Assembly (NCBI GenBank): GCA_021844725.1
Contig: JAKBSX010000006.1
Coordinates: 1 to 19,148 of the forward strand
Reading direction: 5' to 3'
DNA length: 19,148 nt
Source of the DNA: Actinomycetes bacterium
GTDB lineage: Bacteria > Actinomycetota > Acidimicrobiia > Acidimicrobiales > Acidimicrobiaceae
Below, piece by piece: positions 5,789-13,259 of the stretch. A program made the translations under genes and the position numbers. A model generated the notes under the pieces. That model was not told the DNA's origin. It ran no database searches and was given only the letters and a program-made list of their open reading frames with translations. Each line of letters starts with the position of its first letter. The stretch's first letter is position 1.

Positions 5789-6760
5789 TTAGACCCTGAA
5801 CAGGCGCTCTGCGTTGCCGTGAGCAATTTTCTCCTTGTCTAGAGGACTGAGCGGAAGATGATCTAGGAAATCACAAGCAAGTTGCATCGACCAGTAGGGA
5901 TAATCTGAGGAGAACATGATCCTGTCCACGCCGACTTCGAACAACAGATCCATGAATGCAGGCGTGTAGTTAAATCCGCTTGGAGTGTAGTGGACGTTTT
6001 CGCGCAGGTACGCCCCAAGGGACTTCTGGAGCTTTGTTAGTTGAGTTGGGAGGTTCGTGTTGATCCTCGGCAGCATGAACGGTAGCGACTCGCCGAGATG
6101 CCCGATGACCACCTGGAGCTTCGGATATTTGTCAAAGGCGCCGGAAAGAATAAGGCGGATGACGTGGATAGCTGTCTCAATATGCCAGCCCCACGCGGCT
6201 GTTGAGAGCCTTGCCGAAACCTCTTGTGAAAAGTTACCGGTGTAGTAGGATTTCGTCACGGGTTCTGGAGGAGGAGTGGGGTGTATGTACAGCGGAACGC
6301 CTAATAACTCTGCTCGTTCCAAGATCGGCCAGAAGAACGTATCATCCAGATACCTGCCTCGACTGTGACCGTTGATAAAACCGCCCTTGAATCCGTACTG
6401 ACTGACGACACGTTCTAGTTCATCTGCCGCCCTTTCGGGAGCTGGAGTGGGCAGCGCCGCAAAACCTGCAAAACGAGCGGGATGGCTTTCTATAGCTCTT
6501 GCCAGTGTATCGTTAGTCTCCCTTGCGGTCTCGACCGACGCTGACGCTTCAAGCTGCTCGACTCCAGGCGAATTTAACGACATGATCTGCATGTCAATGC
6601 CAGCAGCATCCATTTCAGAAATCCTCTTGTCGCCGACGTCGCAGAGCTTATCGGCCAGGCCAGTAAACGCGGGTAATCGTGACATTTCTCGGATTCTATA
6701 GCCTGGACCATCGAGGAAGGCAGGCGTCACAAAATGCTCTTCAAGAATAATTTTTCTCAA
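5789..6760 (-). CDS. Metal-dependent amidohydrolase, aromatic-acid decarboxylase type
   Basis: This 323-residue TIM-barrel protein belongs to the amidohydrolase-2 family that includes gamma-resorcylate, 5-carboxyvanillate and ACMS decarboxylases, which remove CO2 from aromatic or related acids without redox cofactors. The metal-binding set is complete: E7 and H9 in LEEHF, H160 in PLYIHPTPPP, H221 in VVIGHLGES and D286 in IMFSSDYPYW. The RFAGFAALP stretch (about 97-104) and the terminal HGNAERLF (314-321) are typical of the gamma-resorcylate/salicylate decarboxylase branch. Length is normal. The start is TTG at 6760, giving MRKIILEEHF, as in relatives. There is no signal peptide, so it acts in the cytosol. 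Neighbours do not form a degradation operon, so the substrate (a hydroxybenzoate is likely) remains inferred. Confidence 0.9.
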   Translation of the reverse strand: MRKIILEEHFVTPAFLDGPGYRIREMSRLPAFTGLADKLCDVGDKRISEMDAAGIDMQIMSLNSPGVEQLEASASVETARETNDTLARAIESHPARFAGFAALPTPAPERAADELERVVSQYGFKGGFINGHSRGRYLDDTFFWPILERAELLGVPLYIHPTPPPEPVTKSYYTGNFSQEVSARLSTAAWGWHIETAIHVIRLILSGAFDKYPKLQVVIGHLGESLPFMLPRINTNLPTQLTKLQKSLGAYLRENVHYTPSGFNYTPAFMDLLFEVGVDRIMFSSDYPYWSMQLACDFLDHLPLSPLDKEKIAHGNAERLFRV

Positions 6761-6898
6761 TGCAAATCCCAGTCAATGGATGGAGCATGAAAGCATTTTC
6801 GCCATGCAATTGAATTTGAAATAGCTGTCTCGAGAAGGAGATTAAGACACCATAGCACACAAGACAGATAAGCCGAGAATAACGGTTGCCTGACTGGA

Positions 6899-7288
6899 TT
6901 GCCCTCGAAACGCTCCCCTAATTATGTGAAGCTCAATACCGCTATCATGAAATTAGACTCTGCGATACTTAGTTCCAGCATTGCTTCTGAAGATGGAAAC
7001 CTTCTAGCGCATCACCTGAAAAAGGGTTATGAAAGCAAAATAGGATTGGACAAGCAAGGGGAACGGTATCTGGGTTCATGGATCTCAGTTGTTGTTAGCG
7101 TTTCAAAACAGTCTGACAAATACCTCAGCATCACGGATTACATAAAGATCGGGCGCGAAAAGTACAACGGACTGCTTATTCCCATAGAAACCCTTGGCAT
7201 TATAGTTAGGCTCTCTCTAGAAAAAGAGGTCGAGTCCGAGTACATGTGCAAAAAAGTACGCGCTTTTGTAAAGAAATTCAAGCAATGA
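6899..7288 (+). CDS. Small roadblock/LC7-like protein (resembles archaeal DUF6659 family)
   Basis: The protein has 129 residues. It starts at TTG 6899; an internal ATG at 6947 is an alternative start. The pattern fits the small roadblock-like proteins common in Thaumarchaeota: a first helix, a strand, SEDGNLLAHHLKKGYE (the 'D-x-x-G-N-L-x-A' turn), then SWISVVVSVSKQSDKY, a basic segment, a strand IPIETLGIIVRLSLE, and a final amphipathic helix ending in KKFKQ. Such proteins are thought to sense or regulate, possibly binding ligands or small GTPases, but none is well characterised. No membrane segment or catalytic motif is seen. The family assignment is by overall pattern only. Confidence 0.6.
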   Translation: MPSKRSPNYVKLNTAIMKLDSAILSSSIASEDGNLLAHHLKKGYESKIGLDKQGERYLGSWISVVVSVSKQSDKYLSITDYIKIGREKYNGLLIPIETLGIIVRLSLEKEVESEYMCKKVRAFVKKFKQ

Positions 7289-7306
7289 TTAGCGATGATC
7301 TGATAG

Positions 7307-7723
7307 TTATGGTTGCAGTACCAGGCATCCATACGCAATGCCGCTGAAGGCCAAGTCCGGGTGGTACAGGAGACCACGGTTGCCGTACAGCCATGCAATA
7401 ATTGCCGTAGTCTGCATGACAATACCACCATTAGTTGAAGAGATATCCCTGTAGTTGTCTACCGTGAATATTCTGTTCGCGGTTTCGCCATTACTCGCAC
7501 TGATGATGTAACCGAGGCCACCATTGTAAAGATATGACGCGCCGCCAGTTATTGTAGTTTCAAGAAAATCATTACTGAAACTCGTTTTCGTGATTACTGC
7601 GTTGTCACTCTTGTCCACAATATACAGAGTGCTGTTGAACTGGGGGCTGTTGAAATCAACCACGACAACAACAGAATATCTCGCATCACTGGTTAGAAGC
7701 TCGCCGCGACCTACAGTCGGCAA
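7307..7723 (-). CDS. Beta-rich extracytoplasmic-type protein fragment (138 aa)
   Basis: The sequence is dominated by short strands and turns with many Ser, Thr, Asn, Gly and Tyr (YSVVVVVDFN, ASYLYNGGLGYIISASNGET), which suggests a secreted or surface beta domain. It has no signal peptide of its own and begins at a TTG. Just upstream on the same strand, in another frame, is a 64-residue ORF consisting of a membrane anchor plus a short outside segment. The two may be parts of one anchored surface protein broken by a frameshift and stop near 7740-7774, or two separate small genes. No known family is recognised. Confidence 0.5.
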   Translation of the reverse strand: MPTVGRGELLTSDARYSVVVVVDFNSPQFNSTLYIVDKSDNAVITKTSFSNDFLETTITGGASYLYNGGLGYIISASNGETANRIFTVDNYRDISSTNGGIVMQTTAIIAWLYGNRGLLYHPDLAFSGIAYGCLVLQP

Positions 7724-7773
7724 TGCGTGGTTGGGTTGATTGTACTAAAAAGAGCTGTTGGTTTTAGACACTG

Positions 7774-7968
7774 TTAGGAGAAAACCAGTCTTGATAGATT
7801 CACCGTAAGCTTTTGAGTTCCAATTCTCGAAGCATCCTTGTACGACACTGGGACCTGGACGCTGTCATTTGGATACTTGTACATGCTTCCGAGCACCAGT
7901 ACGAACACTGCGACCAAAGCTACGACGATGACCACGCCAATTCTTAGACGCGTGAGCTTTCCAAGCAT
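7774..7968 (-). CDS. Short signal-anchor protein (64 aa), possibly the 5' part of a broken surface-protein gene
   Basis: It starts at ATG 7968 and has a basic N-terminus (MLGKLTRLRIG) followed by one strong hydrophobic helix (VVIVVALVAVFVLVLG), then about 35 residues predicted to lie outside the cell, ending at TAA (7774). This is a classic signal-anchor. The outside part is too short for a domain, whereas a beta-rich ORF lacking any export signal begins 50 bases downstream in a different frame, so the pair looks like a split gene. A TTTAAA box (8055-8060) lies upstream on the same strand. Confidence 0.5.
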   Translation of the reverse strand: MLGKLTRLRIGVVIVVALVAVFVLVLGSMYKYPNDSVQVPVSYKDASRIGTQKLTVNLSRLVFS

Positions 7969-8054
7969 AATTCCAACTCGCTAGATTCATTGCTTTGTAC
8001 GAGAGTCGTTTTCGTTCTGTCAGAGTCTCTCCTGTATTGATTCGCGATGCATCA

Positions 8055-8060
8055 TTTAAA
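8055..8060 (-). promoter_or_regulatory. TATA-like TTTAAA upstream of the signal-anchor ORF
   Basis: On the minus strand this reads CTTTAAATG. It would start transcription near 8030, giving a leader of about 60 bases before ATG 7968. Evidence is limited to the motif and its position. Confidence 0.28.
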
Positions 8061-8112
8061 GAGGAATCGAGGCCGTACTCTCTATTGATCTTACCGAGTT
8101 GATGAACTCGCG

Positions 8113-8120
8113 TTAAATAA
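8113..8120 (+). promoter_or_regulatory. TATA box for EamA transporter gene
   Basis: TTAAATAA lies about 45 bases before the ATG at 8163; transcription would start near 8143, giving a leader of about 20 bases. Confidence 0.45.
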
Positions 8121-8162
8121 GCACGGAAAAAGAGCCTGCAATCATCTGGCGCGTCCTAGGGA

Positions 8163-9047
8163 ATGAATAGCACTAGTTCATCGAAAGACTGGCTCCTGCT
8201 TTTATTCCTCTTAATAGTGTGGGGTCTCAATTACGCTGCCATCAAAGTCGGCCTTGAGTACTCAGCACCTCTTGCATTCTCTTTCTATCGAATGCTTGTG
8301 GGAACAATAGCATCAATCCCTCTACTTCTAAGATCTTGGAAGTCCCTAAAGAAATTCAACAGGAAGACGTTTCTTGCTGCGCTGTTGCTCGCAGTATCGG
8401 CGAGCGTCCTGTTCCAAGGATTCTGGTTCCTGGGAGAAGCGCTTGTCCCAGCCGGATTAACTGCAGTTGTCATATACACATATCCGTTGTTCACTGTCAT
8501 CTTCACAAAGCTGTTCCTCTCTGACAAGCTGACAGCGCTGAAGGTTCTGGGGATTGTTGCTGGCTTTACCGGGATCTTCTTGGTGCTCACCAGTGGCAGG
8601 TTGAACGTTTCAGTAGACCCGTATGGCATAGTGTTACTGCTGATATCTGCAATTTCATTCGCCGCAAGCTTCGTGGTCTACAGACGGTGGCTTACCTCCT
8701 TCGACAGGCTAGCTTTAAATTCTGTGCAGCTGTTTTTCGCCACATCGATACTGCTTGTCTGGACGCTTCTCAGCAACGCGCCATCACTTCTTGAGACAAA
8801 GTTCACCAATGTGGATTTCCTCGTTGCATTGCTTTTTACCGGCATACTTGGAACGACATTTGCTTATGTCATTTGGATGACGCTAGTGAGCAGGCGCGGA
8901 CCGATCTGGGTGTCCACCTGGCTGTTTCTTGTCCCGGTCATCGCGCTTGCAAGTTCAGTTCTTTTCTTGGGCGAGACGATAGATTTGATCCAGTCGCTGG
9001 GTTTTGTGATAGTACTTGCCGGGTTGGGAGCAGTTAGTAGAGGATGA
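8163..9047 (+). CDS. EamA/DMT-family permease
   Basis: This 294-residue inner-membrane protein has ten predicted helices arranged as two EamA repeats, the drug/metabolite transporter layout. The first repeat begins with WLLLLFLLIVWGLNYAAIKV, containing the family's WG(x)N/S motif, and AFSFYRMLVGTIASIPLLL, with the conserved R in helix 2. The end of the first repeat has AVVIYTYPLFTVIFTKLFL, matching the usual P-[FL]-hydrophobic helix. The second repeat ends VPVIALASSVLFLGE, the P...xxGE signature. Members export amino acids, metabolites or nucleotide sugars; the substrate cannot be read from sequence. Length and ATG start are normal. It converges with the minus-strand membrane protein, with 20 bases between stops. 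Confidence 0.93.
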   Translation: MNSTSSSKDWLLLLFLLIVWGLNYAAIKVGLEYSAPLAFSFYRMLVGTIASIPLLLRSWKSLKKFNRKTFLAALLLAVSASVLFQGFWFLGEALVPAGLTAVVIYTYPLFTVIFTKLFLSDKLTALKVLGIVAGFTGIFLVLTSGRLNVSVDPYGIVLLLISAISFAASFVVYRRWLTSFDRLALNSVQLFFATSILLVWTLLSNAPSLLETKFTNVDFLVALLFTGILGTTFAYVIWMTLVSRRGPIWVSTWLFLVPVIALASSVLFLGETIDLIQSLGFVIVLAGLGAVSRG

Positions 9048-9048
9048 A

Positions 9049-9068
9049 GAGCGGGTGGACCGCTTCTC
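9049..9068. terminator. Possible bidirectional hairpin between convergent genes
   Basis: AGCGG-GTGGA-CCGCT forms a five-base-pair stem in the 20-base gap between converging stops. No long T-run follows, so this is only a weak terminator candidate. Confidence 0.25.
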
Positions 9069-9484
9069 TAACTCCGCTTGTTTACTTTGTTCCTTGAATC
9101 TATCTCACTGTTCATCATTCTTGATATGGCTATGAGAGAAGCAAGAGCTCCCACAATGCTGAAACCGAGTAACGCCCAATTCTCCACTCTAGCGATGAAC
9201 GTGAGTTGCTCCCTGAGCGTTATTATGGAGTTTGTCATGGAGAGGCCGCAGAGCACCAACGACAACACAAGCGCCCAACCCCTCTGCTCATAATCAAACT
9301 CGGCTGCGACTAGGAGTATGATGGGGTAGGCAAATCCGATGATTTCTACGCCTACCTCCGAAGGGCTAAAGCCGTAGAGGCCGAAAAAACTGATGGCTGA
9401 AGCGAGATCGATAACTCCGAGTGCAGCGGTCGAGATTGCAGTGACGAGTACCTCCTTCCGCTTGTTCGACGCCAAACCAATCAT
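9068..9484 (-). CDS. Small four-helix membrane protein, unknown function
   Basis: The 138-residue protein starts at ATG 9484 with a short basic segment (MIGLASNKRKE), followed by four hydrophobic helices at roughly 13-36, 44-60, 68-86 and 101-121 (for example WALVLSLVLCGLS and WALLGFSIVGALASLIAIS), and a charged tail (SEIDSRNKVNKRS). The loop after helix 2 contains AAEFDYEQRGW. There is no recognised transporter or enzyme signature; I do not know the family. It probably sits in the cytoplasmic membrane. It converges with the EamA permease gene, so it is not in its operon. Confidence 0.65.
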   Translation of the reverse strand: MIGLASNKRKEVLVTAISTAALGVIDLASAISFFGLYGFSPSEVGVEIIGFAYPIILLVAAEFDYEQRGWALVLSLVLCGLSMTNSIITLREQLTFIARVENWALLGFSIVGALASLIAISRMMNSEIDSRNKVNKRS

Positions 9485-9763
9485 TCGTTTTAGACATCAT
9501 ATTTTAGGATGCCGAGTTGTGGCATTAGCGCAGTTCAGGTCGCTTGTTTTGGGAGTATGTTCTTGGAGATGTACTCCTCAAACCCCTTGTCAAAAGTTCC
9601 GGCTGACATCCTATGCTTCCAGTTCGTTGTTTTGCTTTACCTAATATGCATGTTCAGGACTGGAGACCTTAATGGGCAGCTGTTTTTCTGAATCTTGAGA
9701 CCCATCACAATGAAGTTTTCAGAAATGTACTAGCGTGACACACTCGCCTGCAATCCACTATAG
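9485..9763. other. Intergenic stretch without a recognised gene
   Basis: This lies between a minus-strand membrane protein and the plus-strand PAP2 gene, both transcribed outward. It contains an A/T-rich element at about 9499-9506 (minus-strand TAAAATAT) near the membrane-protein start. Short ORFs here have no protein-like features. No structured RNA was recognised. Confidence 0.4.
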
Positions 9764-9771
9764 CATAAAAG
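9764..9771 (+). promoter_or_regulatory. TATA box for PAP2 phosphatase gene
   Basis: CATAAAAG lies about 40 bases before ATG 9805; transcription would begin near 9794, just at the GGGAG ribosome-binding site (9797-9801). Confidence 0.45.
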
Positions 9772-9804
9772 CGCTAGAAACCGGGTCCTTTGGAAAGGGA
9801 GAAA

Positions 9805-10506
9805 ATGAACGAGTACAACGATAAAACAAGTGGCGAAATCTCGAGCAAATGGTTAATCACCGGTATGGTCTTTCTCGTTCTATTCTTTCTGATGACAGTT
9901 CTTGTCATCAAAGGGATAACGCAGGTTCCAGACGGACAAGCCGCTCTCGCAATAAACCACATGAAAGTTGGCTCTGCACTGAGTAATCTTCTGATTCTGG
10001 CATCCTTGTACGGGAGAGAATATTTCTGGATACCTATAGTCGCAATAATGCTTCTCTTCGGTAAGAGGGACACAAAGCTACTCGCGATAGAACTTGCAGC
10101 TTTGCTAGTTGTGGGCATTATTGCCGGTGAAGCTATGAAATATGTGATGTACAGGGCAAGGCCCTTTGATACGCTGACAGGGATCGTAACTCGGGTTACT
10201 CGAGACGCAGATTCTTCCTACCCTTCAGGACACGCACTCATCGTCTCTATTGCCGCCCTATTCTCGCTTGCAATGTTCAGAAGAAAGAGCATAGCGCTCC
10301 TTCTTACTCTGGAAGCGGCCATAGTCTGCATTTCGCGCGTGTACGTAGGAGTGCACTATCCGATGGATGTGATTTCCGGGATATTCCTTGGAGGATTCAT
10401 AGTTTTCACCGGGATGTTTGTTATCAAGAAGTATCTTTCACGAATGTTTAACCGGTTGGCGGATCTATTCCAAAGAATCATCATGATGGGTCTGTTTTCA
10501 TTATAG
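9805..10506 (+). CDS. PAP2-family membrane phosphatase (undecaprenyl/phosphatidate type)
   Basis: This 233-residue polytopic membrane protein carries all three motifs of the type 2 phosphatidic acid phosphatase family: K112-x6-R119-P120 (KYVMYRARP), P140-S-G-H143 (SYPSGHAL) and S177-R-x5-H184-x3-D188 (SRVYVGVHYPMD). The two histidines are the catalytic nucleophile and acid/base. It has about six membrane helices, with the active site expected at the outer face. It should dephosphorylate isoprenoid or lipid (pyro)phosphates, such as dolichyl or archaeal lipid carriers. A TTG at 9790 could add five residues, but the ATG at 9805 is preceded at ideal spacing by GGGAG, so it is the better start. 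The gene is monocistronic and converges with the cupredoxin gene. Confidence 0.93.
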   Translation: MNEYNDKTSGEISSKWLITGMVFLVLFFLMTVLVIKGITQVPDGQAALAINHMKVGSALSNLLILASLYGREYFWIPIVAIMLLFGKRDTKLLAIELAALLVVGIIAGEAMKYVMYRARPFDTLTGIVTRVTRDADSSYPSGHALIVSIAALFSLAMFRRKSIALLLTLEAAIVCISRVYVGVHYPMDVISGIFLGGFIVFTGMFVIKKYLSRMFNRLADLFQRIIMMGLFSL

Positions 10507-10618
10507 TCGACAAGGCAACTGATTACAACAACGCGTTCATAGAAGTACCTAGTTTGAAAGAGTAACCGGAACACTGGGCGTCGAAGAATCTTGTGCTATT
10601 AAACTCAGGTCAAGTCTG

Positions 10619-11755
10619 TTAGCTGGTAACTAAAATTCTTCCGTACATCCCGCTCTGGGCATGTCCCGGATAAGAGCAGATGTACCAGTAGTTGGAGCTG
10701 TAGCTTTGCAGGCTGAAAGTACTAGTATAGTAGTATGCCGTGCCTTGGCTGTAGTTTGCCGGGGAAAGAAGCGACATTGTAGTTCCAAATATTGGGTTGG
10801 AGCGGCTTTCGAAACTTCCCATCCCGCCTCCAAACCACGTGCTGCTGTTTGAGAACATCATACCCTTCATAAGCATGTAGTAGTACGGTGGCACAAGTGA
10901 AGTTACTACAAAGTTGTGATACATGTCATCGTCAAAGTTTGCGAAGATGAGATTGATGTGAGCGCCGCTTGGGATGACCAAAGTTGGGTCAATGAGTCCG
11001 TAGATCACAAAGGCATCATCGCTAGCATAGCTCGGCGGGTTCATGCCTGTCAGATTCGTTGCTTTGTCAGGCATCATGCCAACTGCAAGAATCGTTACGT
11101 TTTGAGTTTCGCTGAAAACTATTGTGTCGTTGCTCTTGATTATGTTTGCATTGCTTGGTGGGTTGTTCATGTCACTGATTACGTTTCTAATCGAAACATT
11201 TTGAACTGGGAAGTACCTTCCCATCATGCCCTGCCACGAGGATCCTCCGCCCATCATGCCTGAGAATCCGTTGCTGTTGACGTAGACCCCTCGGTCGACG
11301 GTGTAGGTTGCCCCATTCTGGAAGTGGGCTATCATTTCAATGTTGTACAACGCGCCATCCATCATCGAAAATTGAGACATCCTTGGGAAGTATTGCGGTG
11401 AAACAGAAAATATTATGGAATAAGTACCGTTGTTCCAGTTTCTTGTTGTCTGCGGTATTCCATTCCACATCATAGTTGACCCAGACCAGGTAAAGTTGCA
11501 GTAGCCGAGTAGCGTGTCGTTTACGTACAGGTCCATTCGAACAAGAGGCGACTTCGAATTCACATTGACAGTTGAGGAAAGGTCAGATGAAGAAATATTG
11601 AATGATAGAGCTTCAACTGATATTTCATTCGATGCAGTTCTATGCGAGAAGTTGGGCGTCGCAAAATAGATGCCAGACAAGGCAGCGACAGCAAGAACCA
11701 AGACAATCACTATCGCAAGTGTCACAGAAAGTCCAGTGTTTCTTCCTGTTCCCAA
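10619..11755 (-). CDS. Membrane-anchored sulfocyanin-like blue copper protein
   Basis: The 378-residue protein has an N-terminal signal-anchor helix (about 10-31), an Ig-like beta domain (about 45-160), a Met/Gly-rich linker (GFSGMMGGGSSWQGMMGR, 163-180) and a C-terminal type 1 cupredoxin domain (about 210-378). The copper ligands are visible: H280 (MYHNFVVTS), C360, H365 and M370 (ICSYPGHAQSGMYG). HNFVVTS followed by PPYYYM resembles sulfocyanins of acidophilic archaea, which carry electrons to terminal oxidases. The domain should face outward. The apparent start is TTG (11753-11755); an upstream extension has no ATG. The Met-rich linker and the extra N-terminal domain are unusual for simple sulfocyanin. 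No oxidase genes lie next to it; the partner is unknown. Confidence 0.9.
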   Translation of the reverse strand: MGTGRNTGLSVTLAIVIVLVLAVAALSGIYFATPNFSHRTASNEISVEALSFNISSSDLSSTVNVNSKSPLVRMDLYVNDTLLGYCNFTWSGSTMMWNGIPQTTRNWNNGTYSIIFSVSPQYFPRMSQFSMMDGALYNIEMIAHFQNGATYTVDRGVYVNSNGFSGMMGGGSSWQGMMGRYFPVQNVSIRNVISDMNNPPSNANIIKSNDTIVFSETQNVTILAVGMMPDKATNLTGMNPPSYASDDAFVIYGLIDPTLVIPSGAHINLIFANFDDDMYHNFVVTSLVPPYYYMLMKGMMFSNSSTWFGGGMGSFESRSNPIFGTTMSLLSPANYSQGTAYYYTSTFSLQSYSSNYWYICSYPGHAQSGMYGRILVTS

Positions 11756-11800
11756 ATTGGCCCACGCACCTCTTCGACTAATCGATCACTATTCATCATA

Positions 11801-11807
11801 GATATAC
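11801..11807 (-). promoter_or_regulatory. TATA box for cupredoxin gene
   Basis: On the minus strand this reads GGTATATC; transcription would start near 11778, about 22 bases before the TTG start at 11755. Confidence 0.45.
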
Positions 11808-11895
11808 CCGGGACACGATTCTCAGCTGTGATAATGAGTGTAAGCGCTTGCCGAAATCAAACAATAGGAGCTGCAATCAAAGTGGCCGATTACTT

Positions 11896-12780
11896 TCAGG
11901 TTTCCCTGTGATTATGCGATGGCACGCAGCACTCTTCCTCTAACTGGATAGTGACGTGCTGCACACCTGATTCGCTGAGCTCGCTTTCCAGTTCTTTCCT
12001 TACCTGCTGGGAATTCTCTTTTCCGGAAGAGGTCAGGCAGGCGTGCATGCTTGCAACGGTAATGTGCGAGCAGATTCGCCAGGCATGAAGATCGTGAACA
12101 TCGCTAACGCCACTAACATCTGCGAGCCTCTGCTGCAACTCGGGCATGTTTTTGATCGGCGATCTCTCAAGCATTATCGCACCGCCTTGCATCGTGATCT
12201 GGATTGCGCTCTTTAGAATTATGAGACCGATGAATATTGCAACCAGAGGGTCGATGAAGTGCATCCCGGTTAAGAATACGGCCAGTGCGCCGATAATGAC
12301 TGAAACGGATGCTAGCGCATCGCCCAAGACGTGCATTTTGGCGCTAGAAACATTCAGGTCTTTTTCGTGATCAGGCAGTCCCAGTTGCGCCCTGCTGAGG
12401 AGTCTGGACGATGCAAGATTAAGAACGAGTGCCAGTGCGGCAAATGCGATTGTGCCAGCCACGTTGATTGATGGAGGATTCAGCAGCCTCTGATACGCTG
12501 TGTACATGATGAAGACGACGATTCCTATCAACGAGACACCGTTAACTAGACTCGCAAGCACTTCCACCCTGTGGAAACCATACGTGTCTGACCCGGATGG
12601 AGGCCGTGAAGAGAGGGCAAGCGCGAATAGGCTGAATGAGATCGTGAGCAAATCTGTAACAACGTGCAATGCATCAGCAACAAGCGCTGTGCTTCTGAAG
12701 ACTAGACCACCGCTCAGCTCGATTGCGAGGATTGCAACAGAAAGAACCAATGCGTAAAGCAGTGCTCGTTTGGCATCCAA
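11896..12780 (-). CDS. CDF-family zinc/divalent cation efflux transporter (CzcD/ZitB-like)
   Basis: This 294-residue cation diffusion facilitator exports Zn2+ (possibly Co2+ or Cd2+) in exchange for protons. It has six membrane helices with the metal-site motifs: in helix 2 D36-x2-H39-x3-D43 (VADALHVVTD), and in helix 5 a HxxxD (MHVLGDALASVSV). YGFHRVEVLASLVNG after helix 2 is a family hallmark. The C-terminal cytoplasmic domain (from about 205) includes VSGVSDVHDLHAWRI, typical of the ferredoxin-like CDF dimerisation domain, and the protein ends with a Cys/His tail (EECCVPSHNH) that could sense or bind metal. The apparent start is TTG at 12780, with AAGGAAG about 12 bases upstream. It lies head-to-tail with the cupredoxin gene but 140 bases away, with an intervening TATA box, so it probably has its own transcript. 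Confidence 0.93.
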   Translation of the reverse strand: MDAKRALLYALVLSVAILAIELSGGLVFRSTALVADALHVVTDLLTISFSLFALALSSRPPSGSDTYGFHRVEVLASLVNGVSLIGIVVFIMYTAYQRLLNPPSINVAGTIAFAALALVLNLASSRLLSRAQLGLPDHEKDLNVSSAKMHVLGDALASVSVIIGALAVFLTGMHFIDPLVAIFIGLIILKSAIQITMQGGAIMLERSPIKNMPELQQRLADVSGVSDVHDLHAWRICSHITVASMHACLTSSGKENSQQVRKELESELSESGVQHVTIQLEEECCVPSHNHRET

Positions 12781-12934
12781 TATTCGATTGCGCTTCCTTT
12801 GCTAACTATCATGGATGTACGGCATCTGTTTTAATCAACATTGTCTTATGGGAAACGCGAATGTGAATGTAAAATAGCTAGTCTCCGGAATTGTGAATCA
12901 TGAAGACTAATGCAAAAAGTTAGCAGTAGATTAA

Positions 12935-13144
12935 GTCGCCTGCGCTATCTTTCAGCCTGTCGTTTACGTCCCTATATTCCTTTACACCTCGAGATCACTC
13001 ACCCTCTTCTTTGTAGGACCAGCCTCGGCCGCAGTAGTCGAAATTATCTTTGGAGGCTTTTACGGAAAGTTCCTGGATCTTTTTAGGCGGAAGCTAGCCT
13101 TCAATCTGACCATCTCAATTCTCAAAAGATCAATCTGTTTGTGA
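12935..13144 (+). pseudogene. Possible remnant of a membrane protein
   Basis: An open frame of 69 codons follows an in-frame TAA (12932-12934) but has no ATG, GTG or TTG near its beginning. Its translation is strongly hydrophobic and protein-like (SLTLFFVGPASAAVVEIIFG, then GFYGKFLDLFRRKLAF) and loosely recalls a transporter helix-loop. It ends with TGA at 13142-13144. It could be the leftover 3' end of a decayed permease gene or a chance open frame. Confidence 0.28.
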
Positions 13145-13155
13145 GGGAATCAAAG

Positions 13156-13168
13156 TTATATTTTTATA
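13156..13168 (+). promoter_or_regulatory. A/T-rich TATA-like tract
   Basis: TTATATTTTTATA is the strongest TATA-like sequence in the gap before the Hyf/Ehr-like operon. If used it would give a leader of about 260 bases that includes the 19-bp palindrome. No closer TATA box to the operon start is obvious. Confidence 0.3.
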
Positions 13169-13240
13169 GTCTTAACACCCTTAATGGGATTGTCATACAG
13201 AAGAAAGCGGCGGTGGCGTCCGTCCGCGAAAACATGAACT

Positions 13241-13259
13241 TCATGCAAATTTTGCATGA
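13241..13259. promoter_or_regulatory. Perfect 19-bp palindrome (candidate operator)
   Basis: TCATGCAAA-T-TTTGCATGA is an exact inverted repeat with a one-base centre. It lies about 190 bases upstream of the first gene of the Hyf/Ehr-like operon and downstream of the TATA tract. Size and symmetry suit a dimeric winged-helix or helix-turn-helix regulator. It could also fold as a hairpin in a leader RNA. No regulator gene lies nearby. Confidence 0.45.

Noticed and set aside
9509..9691. 60-aa ORF in the gap before the PAP2 gene
   Set aside because: No ribosome-binding site, no recognisable pattern, and a competing overlapping ORF of similar quality; likely non-coding.
13190..13237. 15-codon Arg-rich ORF (MSYRRKRRWRPSAKT if TTG is the start) downstream of the TATA-like tract
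   Set aside because: It recalls tiny basic ribosomal proteins such as L41e, but the match is only in basic character, and the ORF is too short to support without conservation.
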